NCBI GenBank assembly: GCA_003224085.1
Contig: QHYK01000065.1
Coordinates: forward strand, 1-55,291
Source: Acidobacteriota bacterium
Lineage (GTDB): Bacteria > Acidobacteriota > Terriglobia > Acidiferrales > UBA7541
DNA length: 55,291 bases
Direction: 5' to 3'
Made by a program: the position numbers and the translations under genes. Shown here one piece after another: positions 42,443 through 50,820 of this stretch. The notes beneath the pieces were generated by a model. The model was not told the DNA's origin and searched no databases. It was given only the letters and a program-made list of their open reading frames with translations. How positions within the stretch are numbered: the first letter of the stretch is position 1; each line of letters opens with the position of its first letter.

Positions 42443-43544
42443 TGGCGAAATCCCGGGCTAGTTCTTTTGCGCGGTGCAGACTCTCTTCCAACAGCCAGTC
42501 GGCAGTTCTCGCGATGTTGTCTTCGGCACCGTGCAACTTTGTTTGTTCCTTCACCCGCGCATAGTGTTCTGTGACAAAGACAAGCTTCTGACACAGATCA
42601 TCTGCATCCTTTTCGGTGTAGGTCGTAACCTGAGGCGGCCGATTGTGATTTTCACTGGTTATGACGGGGACGCCGAGGGCCAGCGATTCCAATACTGACG
42701 CGGCAACACCATCGCAGGCGGGAGTGCGGATGTACGCAAAACACCGTGAAAGCAATGTCGAGAAGGTGTCGTGGTCCACGTTTCCCAGCAACAGCAAGCC
42801 CTCTCGTTCACCGCCTGGCCAGGAAGCCACGAATTCTTGTGCCGACGGTAATTCCTTGGAAGGAAACCCCAGCCAAATGAATCCCGCGCGTTCGCACTTT
42901 TGGCGGAATTGCTTCATTGCCATTCGCAGAATTGGGAGTTGGTACTCTGGTCGAAAGGAAACGTAACAAAAAAAGACCGGATGACGGCTATTCAGGAAAG
43001 TCTCAATCGGTGGTTCCAGCGGCACATGGTGGAATTCCAAGTTTTGTATGGAAAATGCCGGAATCGCGGCAACCCGATGGGAAACAATGCCATAACTTTC
43101 AATCGCCCTCTTGATCTGGAGATCGTTGCAGGCAATTTTTCCGCAGAGGCGAAAGAGCAGCCTGTACGCCTCTCGTACTAGCTGGCCCCTGGGTCTAGGA
43201 AAATACTTTTGTTGCAGTCCGCCTTGCCAGCTCAGAGTTATGGGGCGACCCCTGAATCGGCCGGCCAAAGCAGCCAAGAGCGCCAGGACATAACCTGTCC
43301 TGGACTGGCCATTGACATGCACTTGGAACTGGTAGCCTTTTGCGGCAAAGCGAAGCAGCTTATAGAGGTAGTCAAAACCGTTTTGAACGTCAATGTACTC
43401 GGCCAACTTCTTCTTCCGGTTCTCATTGATGTTCAGGACCTGGCACACATGCCCGCGCCGGCGAATTTCTTCGACCAGTAATTTCGTTTGGATCGCCCAG
43501 CCGCAGGCCGGTGGAGGGTAATTCCCGATTTGCAGGATTTTCAC
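42432..43544 (-). CDS. family 4 glycosyltransferase
   Basis: 370 residues, GT-B fold. The N-terminus MKILQIGNYPPPACGWAIQTKLLVEEIRRRGH is the donor-side glycine loop. The C-terminal domain has FIWLGFPSKELPSAQEFVASWPGGEREGLLLLGNVDHDTFSTLLSRCFAYIRTPACDGVAASVLESLALGVPVITSENHNRP. The E of SVLES sits in the E-x7-E motif region, though the second Glu is replaced. It probably adds one sugar of the lipid-linked repeat at the cytoplasmic side. The start is GTG 43544 without a clear ribosome binding site. Confidence 0.85.
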   Translation of the reverse strand: MKILQIGNYPPPACGWAIQTKLLVEEIRRRGHVCQVLNINENRKKKLAEYIDVQNGFDYLYKLLRFAAKGYQFQVHVNGQSRTGYVLALLAALAGRFRGRPITLSWQGGLQQKYFPRPRGQLVREAYRLLFRLCGKIACNDLQIKRAIESYGIVSHRVAAIPAFSIQNLEFHHVPLEPPIETFLNSRHPVFFCYVSFRPEYQLPILRMAMKQFRQKCERAGFIWLGFPSKELPSAQEFVASWPGGEREGLLLLGNVDHDTFSTLLSRCFAYIRTPACDGVAASVLESLALGVPVITSENHNRPPQVTTYTEKDADDLCQKLVFVTEHYARVKEQTKLHGAEDNIARTADWLLEESLHRAKELARDFASAD

Positions 43545-43594
43545 GTGGGGCTTTTCTCGTTCTTTGAACTATTCCGATTCGGGCAGTCGCAAGG

Positions 43595-44881
43595 CTAGAC
43601 TGAGGACGACTCGGCTTCTGCGAGATGGAGCTTTATCCAATGCAAGATGTTCCAGGCTGGCGCCGGCAGATTGCCGCGAAGCCATTCCTTGCTTCTGGTC
43701 ATGGCATTTGTGTAGCGGAGGTAGAGGCTGCCAAGACTTCCCGGCCGCGCAAACTGCAAGTTTAAGTAGGAACCTGGTTTCGCCCCCCAGTTCTGCTTGT
43801 GCGGATCCAGTCCGCCAAGAAAGTCGTACTTCTTCACGCCCGTTTCAATAAAATGTCTGAGCGCGGCGGCGCGCAGGGCATAGCCTGCCTTATCCGAAGC
43901 GAATCCGGGATCGAATCCTTCCTGCAAGACACAAACCGTATCGGAATAACGGAAGCAGTATTGAGCGGCCGCAGGCACACCATTCAATTCCAAAAGCCAC
44001 AATTCCAGCCATCCTTTGTTGAGGAAGCACTTCGCCATTTCAAAGTAGAACTTTCTTCGCTCGGAAGAGCCAAAGCTACCGGGTTGATTCACAGAGTTCC
44101 ATCGCTTCGCGTGGAGAGAAAAAAGAATTCGCAGGCTCCGCGAAAGATCGTCAAGATGCTCGCACCGATAGATACGCACTTGATACCTCTGGACCAGTCG
44201 TTGCGGATAGCGAGTCACAAGAGGGCGAAATCTTGGAGAAACACTGTCCACATACTGCGGCCACGAAGCCGGAAGCGAAATGGCCGAATTCGGTGAACGT
44301 TCTAACACACAGGTCCACCTGGCTCTTTCGAGATCATGCTTCAAAGCGGTCGCTGCAAGGGAGTGTTCTGGAAGTGTATTTAGAAAGCAGACGTCCCAGT
44401 CTCGCTGGTTGCCTAGCCAGCGGACTAACGCTTGCGCGCAAGCTTTCTCGAATCCCGATTGAATGATTAAGTCGAGATTGTCGGAGTCTCCAGAACCGTC
44501 ACCGACCAGGCGCAGAAAGGCTAGTTTGCCGAAAAGCGGATTCTTCACTTCGTCAAAATAAAATAACGCCAGGCCAACAAGTGAGTTGTCCTCTGTGGAA
44601 AAACCCAAACCAAGCACTTGTTTATTTGCGCCGAACGCTTTCCACCAGGAACCGAGCCATTCGGGCGTGGAGAAGATGGACAAAGCGCGGTTGTTAGCGA
44701 GGATTGCTTCCCATGACAAAACCTGCTTTTTAAGCTGCTCCCAAGAGCCGTAGACCGAGACGCGTACTGCCTGGCCTTCGGCTCTTGAAAAATGCCGACA
44801 CGGCGAGCCGGCCAAGTGCAGAAGACTCGAATTGAGGTCGACGGCCTCGGCAGTGGCGGGAATCAGAGGAGTGGACATCAT
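43595..44881 (-). CDS. GNAT/FemAB-type acyltransferase (CelD/BcsL-like)
   Basis: 428 residues. The first lobe contains FSTPEWLGSWWKAFGANKQVLGLGFSTEDNSLVGLALFYF. The second, catalytic lobe has WLELWLLELNGVPAAAQYCFRYSDTVCVLQEGFDPGFASDKAGYALRAAALRHFIETGVKKYDFLGGLDPHKQNWGA, the signature of the PF13480 family known from cellulose and exopolysaccharide loci. These enzymes transfer an acyl or aminoacyl group to a sugar. It is flanked by two GT4 genes with gaps of 30-50 bases, so it is part of the operon. This is a second acyltransferase besides that at 26288-27514. Confidence 0.85.
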   Translation of the reverse strand: MMSTPLIPATAEAVDLNSSLLHLAGSPCRHFSRAEGQAVRVSVYGSWEQLKKQVLSWEAILANNRALSIFSTPEWLGSWWKAFGANKQVLGLGFSTEDNSLVGLALFYFDEVKNPLFGKLAFLRLVGDGSGDSDNLDLIIQSGFEKACAQALVRWLGNQRDWDVCFLNTLPEHSLAATALKHDLERARWTCVLERSPNSAISLPASWPQYVDSVSPRFRPLVTRYPQRLVQRYQVRIYRCEHLDDLSRSLRILFSLHAKRWNSVNQPGSFGSSERRKFYFEMAKCFLNKGWLELWLLELNGVPAAAQYCFRYSDTVCVLQEGFDPGFASDKAGYALRAAALRHFIETGVKKYDFLGGLDPHKQNWGAKPGSYLNLQFARPGSLGSLYLRYTNAMTRSKEWLRGNLPAPAWNILHWIKLHLAEAESSSV

Positions 44882-44911
44882 TACATTTAGAGATGAGGGT
44901 TTCTTCTAGAG

Positions 44912-46180
44912 CTACTGGACATTTTCACCACGCTGGTTTACTCGGCTAAGCGAGCTTGCGGGAAGGGCGCGGCGAAGACCTCGAGTATGCCGCGGATCCT
45001 TATACAGTTGGCGCAGGTTCGCTATTACGCTTGCAAAATTAAACTGGCTCAGAGTTCTCTCACGCGCCGCTTTCCCCAGTGTTTTGCACAGTCGTTCGTC
45101 TTTCAGCAACCTCAGGATGGCTGCGGCGAGAGCAGCAGGGTTCTCCGGGGGAATCAAAAGTCCGTTAACTTCGTCTTCTATGATCTCCGGTACGCCACCG
45201 ACCGCGGTCGCCACAACTGGCAAGCCAGCAGCCATGTACTCCAGGACGGCATTTGGCAGTCCCTCCGACCGTGACGCAAGAACACCGATGTCACAACAAG
45301 CTAATAAGGCAGGAATGTCTGATCGATGGCCCAGGAAGACGAACATCTCCCTCAGTCCAGCAGCCTTGACTTGGTCTTCAAAGAACTGGCGCATCTCGCC
45401 ATCCCCGGCAAGGATGATTCTTGCCTCCGGGCAGGTCACGCGCACGGTTTGCGCGGCCTCAATCAGGTCGCCATGGCCTTTCATGGCGGTGTGCATGTTG
45501 GAAACCATGATGATTAATTTGTGATTGGCGGAGATACCCGGAAACAAGCGTTCCCTGTCGGGAGATACTTGCATGAATTTTTCTGTGTCGATTCCGTTGT
45601 AAACCACGTGGATTCTCTCCGCCGCAAAACTATCCCTCACCAATAACTCCTGTCGAACGGCTTCCGAGTTCACGAGGATCCGCGTGGAAAGGTCCTGAAC
45701 CCTCCTCAGGATCTTGCGTCTTACGGGCGTATACCACCACCAGCGCGCCAAATCTCTTCGGCTCGAGATGATAACCGGGACTCTGGCCAGCCAGGCCGCA
45801 GGGACTGCAAACAAATTCGAGTAAAGATCGTTCGTGTGAACGACTTGGAGCCGTCTTCTGCGGATGAAAGCCACCAGCTTTAACATCTGCACGAGAGTGC
45901 TTGGCCGAAGTAGGCTCGTTCGAACTGGAAACTCCACGCATTCCAGGCCGGCATCGTGTAACGTGGTTTTCAAGGGACCGTCAGCCTTCATGCAGCCAAC
46001 TGTTACTTCATATCCTTCTTTTCTGAGGTGCCGCGCGATTTCCACGCATTGTGTCTCCGATCCGCCCAATTCGAGCGATTGGATAAACATCAGCACACGC
46101 GTGCCTTTGCGTGGCAAACAAGTCGGCGACGGAGGATATGCTTGTCGTGGCGCTCGCAATGTTACCGGGGACACCGCCAT
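44912..46180 (-). CDS. family 4 glycosyltransferase
   Basis: 422 residues, canonical GT4. The N-terminal domain has LMFIQSLELGGSETQCVEIARHL and VVHTNDLYSNLFAVPAAWLARVPVIISSRRDL. The C-terminal domain has VVYNGIDTEKF, LIIMVSNMHTAMKGHGDLIEAA and the donor motif LASRSEGLPNAVLEYMAAGLPVVATAVGGVPEII, with both Glu of E-x7-E. It resembles exosortase-associated transferases of the TIGR03088 type. AAGGA lies eight bases before ATG 46180. It lies 28 bases after the first amidotransferase gene. Confidence 0.9.
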   Translation of the reverse strand: MAVSPVTLRAPRQAYPPSPTCLPRKGTRVLMFIQSLELGGSETQCVEIARHLRKEGYEVTVGCMKADGPLKTTLHDAGLECVEFPVRTSLLRPSTLVQMLKLVAFIRRRRLQVVHTNDLYSNLFAVPAAWLARVPVIISSRRDLARWWWYTPVRRKILRRVQDLSTRILVNSEAVRQELLVRDSFAAERIHVVYNGIDTEKFMQVSPDRERLFPGISANHKLIIMVSNMHTAMKGHGDLIEAAQTVRVTCPEARIILAGDGEMRQFFEDQVKAAGLREMFVFLGHRSDIPALLACCDIGVLASRSEGLPNAVLEYMAAGLPVVATAVGGVPEIIEDEVNGLLIPPENPAALAAAILRLLKDERLCKTLGKAARERTLSQFNFASVIANLRQLYKDPRHTRGLRRALPASSLSRVNQRGENVQ

Positions 46181-46208
46181 TGTTCGTTCCTTTTTTTCTT
46201 CTCGGTGG

Positions 46209-48179
46209 CTATGCGTTGGCTAATTCTGGCGCATTTGCGCCGCCGCTTGACACACCGAAAGGTAAGAGAGGTAGAAATTCTGTGCTTGTTTTCGTCGCGA
46301 ATTTCTTTTCTAAAAAGTTCCGATGCCAGAGTTCGAAGACCAGCACTTGCCAGAGCTCCCAGGAGCGATCTCGGATTCCCATGCGGTGTTCCTTCAGCAG
46401 TTGCCGCACCCCGCTTTCCGCAAAGTATCCTCGCTGCAGGGTCTTCGGCTCCAGCAGAATGTCCAGCAGGGCAGGCGCGGGATTCTCACGGAACCAATGA
46501 CGAAGGGGCATGGCAAAGCCCTGCTTCGGACGGTATACGGATCGCTTGGGGATTTTCAGGCGCTCGGCCAGCCTTTTCAGTACATACTTAAGTTCTCCAC
46601 CTCGTAACTTCCAACGCGGCGACAGCTTTGCCGCCCATTCGGCCAAGGGATGATCCAGAAACGGGGCTCGGACCTCCAGCGAATTCGCCATGCTCATGCG
46701 ATCCACTTTCGTCAATATGTCTCCGGGGAGATAAGTTTTGGCATCGAGATACTGCACTTCGCTCAATGGGTCCGAGGTGGGATGGCTGCGCAGAAGGCGC
46801 AAGAACGCATCATAGGGCGACTGCTGCTGGTTCGCCCAAGCCAGAAAATCTTTCGAAAAAATATTCCTTTCCCGGTGACTAGTGGGCAGGACCGAAATTC
46901 CGTCTAAATAGCGTTCACGGTGGGGCAGAGAAAGGTTGTAAAGCAATCTACGCCCGCGCCAACTGGGAGGAACCATGGGGTGAAAATGCCTTCGGTACCA
47001 GAGCCCCGCTCCGAACGGAAACAACAGGATTCTTCTACGACGGAGATAGGATCCGTAACGGTCGTATCCGGCGAACAGTTCATCTCCCCCATCTCCGGCC
47101 AGCGCTACCGTGACGTGCTGCCGGGCCAGGCGGCACACGTGGTAAGTAGGGACCATCGAGGAATCCCCGAAGGGTTCTTCGAGCGTGCTCGTCAATAGTT
47201 CTAGGGTCTGCTCGATGTCTGGCTCCACATAAAGCTCGTGGTGGTCGGTCCCAAATTGCTGAGCGACAGACCGGGCATGCTCACTCTCATTGAAGTCTTC
47301 CTCGGGGAAACCAATCGAAAAAGTCTTGACCGGGCGCGAACTGAATCGCGCCATCAGCGCTACCACAATCGAGGAATCGACACCTCCGCTCAGTAACGCT
47401 CCGAGCGGAACATCACTGATCAAGCGTATGCGAACGGCTTCAGCCAATCGGTGCTCGAGTTCTTCAAAACACTCCTGCTCCGATGGGGGCTCGTAGGTCC
47501 CGTATGGAGGCAGATCCCAATATTGCCGGACGTGCGTCAGCCCATCTGAGAATTCCAGAACGTGTCCGGGCGCCAATTTCTTGATGCGTTGGAACGCCGT
47601 ATCTGGATCGGGGATGTAGCCGAAGTGGAAAAAGCCCAACAGTCCGAGTGGAGCGATTTCCGCGAGCCCTGGTGCGGCGGCTAGAATCGCCTTGATTTCC
47701 GACCCAAATAGCAGCCGTACGCCATCCATTCCGTAGTACAGCGGTTTTTTCCCGAAGCGATCACGAGCCAGCAGCAGGTTCTCTCTTCGCTGATCCCATA
47801 CTGCAAAAGCAAACATTCCGCGCAGTTGCTTTACACAGTCAGCACCGTGTTCCTCATACAGATGAACAATTACCTCGGTGTCCGAATTGGTGTAAAAGTG
47901 GTGTCCGCGGGTTTCAAGTTCGTGGCGCAGTTCGGGGAAGTTGTAAATTTCCCCGTTGAAAACGACCCACACATCACCATCTTCGTTATGGATAGGCTGG
48001 TGCCCTGTCGACAGGTCTATGATGCTTAGGCGCCTCATGCCCAGCGCAACTTGTCCGTGCGCATATATTCCTTCATCGTCCGGACCACGGTGGACGATGG
48101 TCCGGCACATCTGATGGACCTCCGCTGCTTCGGCGGAGTATTCGTGTTTCCTACCAACGATGCCGGCTATGCCGCACAT
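46209..48179 (-). CDS. asparagine synthase-like glutamine amidotransferase (exosortase-type), first in operon
   Basis: 656 residues. Starting at ATG 48179 the product begins MCGIAGIVG, giving the obligatory Cys2 nucleophile; a start at 48212 would bury it and is rejected. The glutaminase domain has RRLSIIDLSTGHQPI and VFNGEIYNFPELR. The synthase domain has ALLSGGVDSSIVVALM (PP-loop), AGDGGDELFAGYDRYG and VDRMSMANSLEVRAPFLDH. It resembles the exosortase-A amidotransferase 1 group (TIGR03108, recalled). The predicted role is amidation of a carboxylated sugar or aminoacyl group in the polymer. Confidence 0.9.
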   Translation of the reverse strand: MCGIAGIVGRKHEYSAEAAEVHQMCRTIVHRGPDDEGIYAHGQVALGMRRLSIIDLSTGHQPIHNEDGDVWVVFNGEIYNFPELRHELETRGHHFYTNSDTEVIVHLYEEHGADCVKQLRGMFAFAVWDQRRENLLLARDRFGKKPLYYGMDGVRLLFGSEIKAILAAAPGLAEIAPLGLLGFFHFGYIPDPDTAFQRIKKLAPGHVLEFSDGLTHVRQYWDLPPYGTYEPPSEQECFEELEHRLAEAVRIRLISDVPLGALLSGGVDSSIVVALMARFSSRPVKTFSIGFPEEDFNESEHARSVAQQFGTDHHELYVEPDIEQTLELLTSTLEEPFGDSSMVPTYHVCRLARQHVTVALAGDGGDELFAGYDRYGSYLRRRRILLFPFGAGLWYRRHFHPMVPPSWRGRRLLYNLSLPHRERYLDGISVLPTSHRERNIFSKDFLAWANQQQSPYDAFLRLLRSHPTSDPLSEVQYLDAKTYLPGDILTKVDRMSMANSLEVRAPFLDHPLAEWAAKLSPRWKLRGGELKYVLKRLAERLKIPKRSVYRPKQGFAMPLRHWFRENPAPALLDILLEPKTLQRGYFAESGVRQLLKEHRMGIRDRSWELWQVLVFELWHRNFLEKKFATKTSTEFLPLLPFGVSSGGANAPELANA

Positions 48180-48277
48180 AACGTTTGCCGCCGCGAAGTC
48201 ACTTCGACCCATGCATTGAGAATTGCAAGCTTTGAGACTTCAACGGCTCGTCCGGAACGCCTCAGCCTCCAGAGAGC

Positions 48278-48835
48278 TTAGAGAGCGGAAGAGCCGATCG
48301 GGGCTGTTCGTGCCGGTTGCTGTGGAATGGAAGTCACCCACGCGCTATCAACTTCCACGGCCACCGATCGCTGGAGCAGGGAAACGGACAGCACCAAGCG
48401 GTAGCGCCCTTTAAAATTGAGCAGAAAACCTTCCAGGCCGGAGAGTGGTCCGTATTCCACTCTGACTCTTTGTCCCACTTTTAGAAAAGGCCAGGGATGC
48501 CTGGGCAATCCCGTCTTGACCGCAGCCTGGAGGGCAACGACCTCCTCCTCATCTACGGGAATGGGCGTCTTTCCATTTCCCACAATCTGGATCACTCCAG
48601 GCGTGGTGAGAATTGGGAGACGGTCGAATAAATTAAATCGAGAAAACAAGTAGCCTGGAAAGAGCGGTACCTCGAGTTCCTGCATCCGATCTGACCAACG
48701 CCTCTTGCAGTAGTAAAAAGGCAAAAAAACGTCGTAGCCTCGGCCGACAAGCTGTTTTGCAGCGAAGTGTTCATACCTTGTCCTTGTTTGCACCGCGAAC
48801 CAAGGATGAGCCTGAGCTGCGCATATCGGGTTCAT
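48278..48835 (-). CDS. NusG-paralogue transcription antiterminator (UpxY/RfaH type)
   Basis: 185 residues. The NusG N-terminal domain begins HPWFAVQTRTRYEHFAAKQLVGRGYDVFLPFYY and includes ELEVPLFPGYLFSRFNLFDRLPILTTPGVIQIVGNGKTPIPV. A KOW domain follows (FLKVGQRVRVEYGPLSGLEGFLLNFKGRYRLVLSVSLLQRSVAVEVD). Specialised NusG paralogues such as RfaH, UpxY, LoaP and TaA bind RNA polymerase at a leader signal and stop premature termination in very long polysaccharide operons. Its position inside the ~32 kb locus and an ops-like motif 53 bases upstream of its ATG fit that role. The ATG overlaps the stop of a 22-codon leader ORF. Confidence 0.92.
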   Translation of the reverse strand: MNPICAAQAHPWFAVQTRTRYEHFAAKQLVGRGYDVFLPFYYCKRRWSDRMQELEVPLFPGYLFSRFNLFDRLPILTTPGVIQIVGNGKTPIPVDEEEVVALQAAVKTGLPRHPWPFLKVGQRVRVEYGPLSGLEGFLLNFKGRYRLVLSVSLLQRSVAVEVDSAWVTSIPQQPARTAPIGSSAL

Positions 48836-48900
48836 ATTCGTTCAGTTCGATCGCTCGCCTGCGACGGTCTTCTCTTACCTGCAACACAAGCTACCGCCAT
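48832..48900 (-). CDS. possible 22-residue leader peptide
   Basis: ATG 48900 opens a short frame (MAVACVAGKRRPSQASDRTERI) ending in a TGA that overlaps the antiterminator ATG in ATGA. The overlap would couple translation of the antiterminator to this ORF. Its first codons contain the ops-like motif. There is no strong ribosome binding site and no known homologue that I can recall, so it may be fortuitous. Confidence 0.25.
   Translation of the reverse strand: MAVACVAGKRRPSQASDRTERI
48888..48898 (-). promoter_or_regulatory. ops-like element upstream of the antiterminator gene
   Basis: On the minus strand 48898 to 48888 reads GGCGGTAGCTT, fitting the enterobacterial ops consensus GGCGGTAGNNT exactly and matching 11 of 12 bases of GGCGGTAGCGTG when one more base is read. 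ops is where paused RNA polymerase recruits RfaH. It lies in the 150-base gap between the kinase and antiterminator genes, on the operon's coding strand. Confidence 0.55.
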
Positions 48901-48901
48901 G

Positions 48902-48976
48902 AGAGTCCCAAGTTTCTGACTCTAAATCGCACTGTGGAGCTTCAATGCGGGGCCACCGCCCAGGACGTACTGGGCG
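48902..48976 (-). other. two leader hairpins between kinase and antiterminator genes
   Basis: The first in transcription order is a seven-base stem with a six-base loop (48957-48963 with 48970-48976), about ten bases after the kinase stop. The second is a six-base stem with a ten-base loop (48902-48907 with 48918-48923), ending three bases before the ops-like motif. No T-run follows either, so they may act as pause or rho-related signals rather than intrinsic terminators. Confidence 0.4.
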
Positions 48977-48985
48977 ATTGGACTC

Positions 48986-49879
48986 TTATTTCTTGTCCAT
49001 TCCAACTCCGGCGTAGCCCGAATAGGAACTGTAATTCGCTTCTAAGTTGGCGCCGTTCAACACTACGCCGAGCAGGTTGATCCCGCGGAACTCTTGCAAG
49101 GTCGTCTTGACCAGATCGTGAGAAGTCTGACCCGCCCGAACCACAACAATCACTCCATCGCAAAACTCGGCAACAATACCGGCGTCGGCCAAAGCTAGAA
49201 CGGGGGGCGCGTCGACGATGACCCAATCGAAGATTGGGCTCATTCCATGAAGAAAGTCCCTTAATAGCCCATTTCCAAGCAACTCCGAAGGGTTGTGCAC
49301 GGGCCTCCCGGCGGGAACAAGGAAGAGCTCGACTTTAGGGTCTGCTTGGATGATGGAATATTCGTCCGCTCGCCCATTGAGATAGTCGCTCAAACCAGGC
49401 GCGGACGGCGCACCCAAGCGCACGTGAAGCCTTGAGGCTCGAAGGTCGGCATCGATTACCAGGGCGCGCCTTTCGGGCTGACGGGCAATCGCCAGTGCTA
49501 GATTGAGAGCAACAAAGGTCTTTCCTTCTCCAGGCAGCGTGCTCGTAACCAGGAGCGTGCGGATCGGGCTCTTCTCTCGAAGCCGGTAGAGGCGGGAGCG
49601 CAAAGTCCGAAACTCCTCGGCACACAAGGCCGAAGATTGTTTCGTAGAGAAAACATCGTAGTCCGCGTTCAATTTCCAACCCGGCTTTAGACAGCGGCGC
49701 CTCAATTCTTCAAGTCCCAGACACCGCCGTGCCGTGGGCATTTCTTGCTGGAGTGAGGGCTGCAACACTCCGGGAGCCAAACGCTCGCCGCCGAACCGCA
49801 AGGGAGTGGGTTCGGCTGGCTTCCAGGAGGGAGGTCTTTGTTCTTCTGCCCTCTTCAAAGCTTCATGAATTCGGCTCAT
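48986..49879 (-). CDS. CpsD/CapB-type tyrosine autokinase
   Basis: 297 residues. It starts MSRIHEALKRAEEQRP, the typical opening of exosortase-locus tyrosine kinases. The BY-kinase core has Walker A TSTLPGEGKTFVALNLA (~112-128), Walker A' RALVIDADLRASRLH, and Walker B FDWVIVDAPPVLALADAG. The C-terminus YSSYSGYAGVGMDKK holds a small tyrosine cluster for autophosphorylation. With the separate co-polymerase at 50813 it forms a split Wzc system that controls polymer length and export. ATG overlaps the preceding stop by one base (TAATG), with AAAGGAAG as ribosome binding site. Confidence 0.92.
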   Translation of the reverse strand: MSRIHEALKRAEEQRPPSWKPAEPTPLRFGGERLAPGVLQPSLQQEMPTARRCLGLEELRRRCLKPGWKLNADYDVFSTKQSSALCAEEFRTLRSRLYRLREKSPIRTLLVTSTLPGEGKTFVALNLALAIARQPERRALVIDADLRASRLHVRLGAPSAPGLSDYLNGRADEYSIIQADPKVELFLVPAGRPVHNPSELLGNGLLRDFLHGMSPIFDWVIVDAPPVLALADAGIVAEFCDGVIVVVRAGQTSHDLVKTTLQEFRGINLLGVVLNGANLEANYSSYSGYAGVGMDKK

Positions 49880-50820
49880 TAGCTTCCTTTCCCGGATTCA
49901 ACGGCCAAGGGGGCAGGCTGACGCATTCGTTCCAGAACCGCGGACAAATCTCGCAGCACTTTCTCAACGGATGACAAGTTTTCTTTTTCCGCGCTTGCGG
50001 ACGCCGTAGGTCTGTCGAGTTCAAATTCATGGGCCACGGTTTCTACGTGAGCAGGCGTAACTGTTTTTTCTTGATCGGCGAAAGCATTGATTAGGGCATG
50101 TTCGCAAAGCACGTTGATTACGCGCGGGATTCCTCCAGCGTGGCGATAGATAGTCTGGACAGCCTCCGGAGAAAACAAGGTCCCGCCGTTTGCTCCGGCA
50201 ATCCGCAGACGCTCCGCAATGTAGCCTTGCGTTTCCTCGAGCGACAGCGGATTGGTTTTGCATCGCACGGTAATCCTTTGGCGAAGCTGGCGCAGATGCG
50301 GTTGCCGGAGTCTTTCTTCAAGCTCGGGCTGGCCCGACAGCACGACCTGCAAGAGTTTCTCAGTCGACGTCTCCAGGTTCGTGAGAAACCGTATTTCCTC
50401 CAGCACTTGGTCGGAAAGGCTCTGCGCCTCATCCACGATCAACACAGCGGTTTGGCCATTGGAGTACCGATCCAGCAGCCACCGATTCAAACGCATTAGA
50501 ATTTCGCTCTTCGAGCGTGATCCACATTGGATTCCGAGATCCGCCAGCAAGCACTCGAATAGCTCACCGGTGGTTAAGTGCGGATTGAAAATGAACGCTG
50601 TGGCGGCACGGTTCTGGCGAAGCCAGTTCAGGACCATGTTCAGTAAGGTTGTCTTTCCTGTCCCCACTTCGCCGGTCAGTAAGATGATGCCTCTCCGGCC
50701 CCTAATCCCATACGCCAGACTGGCCAATGCTTCCTGAATCCCCGGCGTCAGGAACAAATAGCGGGGATCTGGATTGACCTTAAATGGGCTTTCTCGCAAA
50801 CCGAAAAACTTTCTATACAT
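49879..50820 (-). CDS. GspA/ExeA-type AAA ATPase (exosortase-locus type)
   Basis: 313 residues. MYRKFFGLRESPFKVNPDPRYLFLTP is the standard start of this family. Walker A LLTGEVGTGKTTLL (48-61), Walker B AVLIVDEAQSLSD (~125) and the arginine-containing sensor stretch QLRQRITVRCKTNPLSLEE follow. The last ~60 residues are charged and probably mediate contacts. Members sit next to the chain-length regulator and kinase in exosortase-type loci and probably couple ATP hydrolysis to export assembly. Its start lies inside the last codons of the co-polymerase gene (eight-base overlap) and its stop overlaps the kinase ATG. Confidence 0.9.
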   Translation of the reverse strand: MYRKFFGLRESPFKVNPDPRYLFLTPGIQEALASLAYGIRGRRGIILLTGEVGTGKTTLLNMVLNWLRQNRAATAFIFNPHLTTGELFECLLADLGIQCGSRSKSEILMRLNRWLLDRYSNGQTAVLIVDEAQSLSDQVLEEIRFLTNLETSTEKLLQVVLSGQPELEERLRQPHLRQLRQRITVRCKTNPLSLEETQGYIAERLRIAGANGGTLFSPEAVQTIYRHAGGIPRVINVLCEHALINAFADQEKTVTPAHVETVAHEFELDRPTASASAEKENLSSVEKVLRDLSAVLERMRQPAPLAVESGKGS

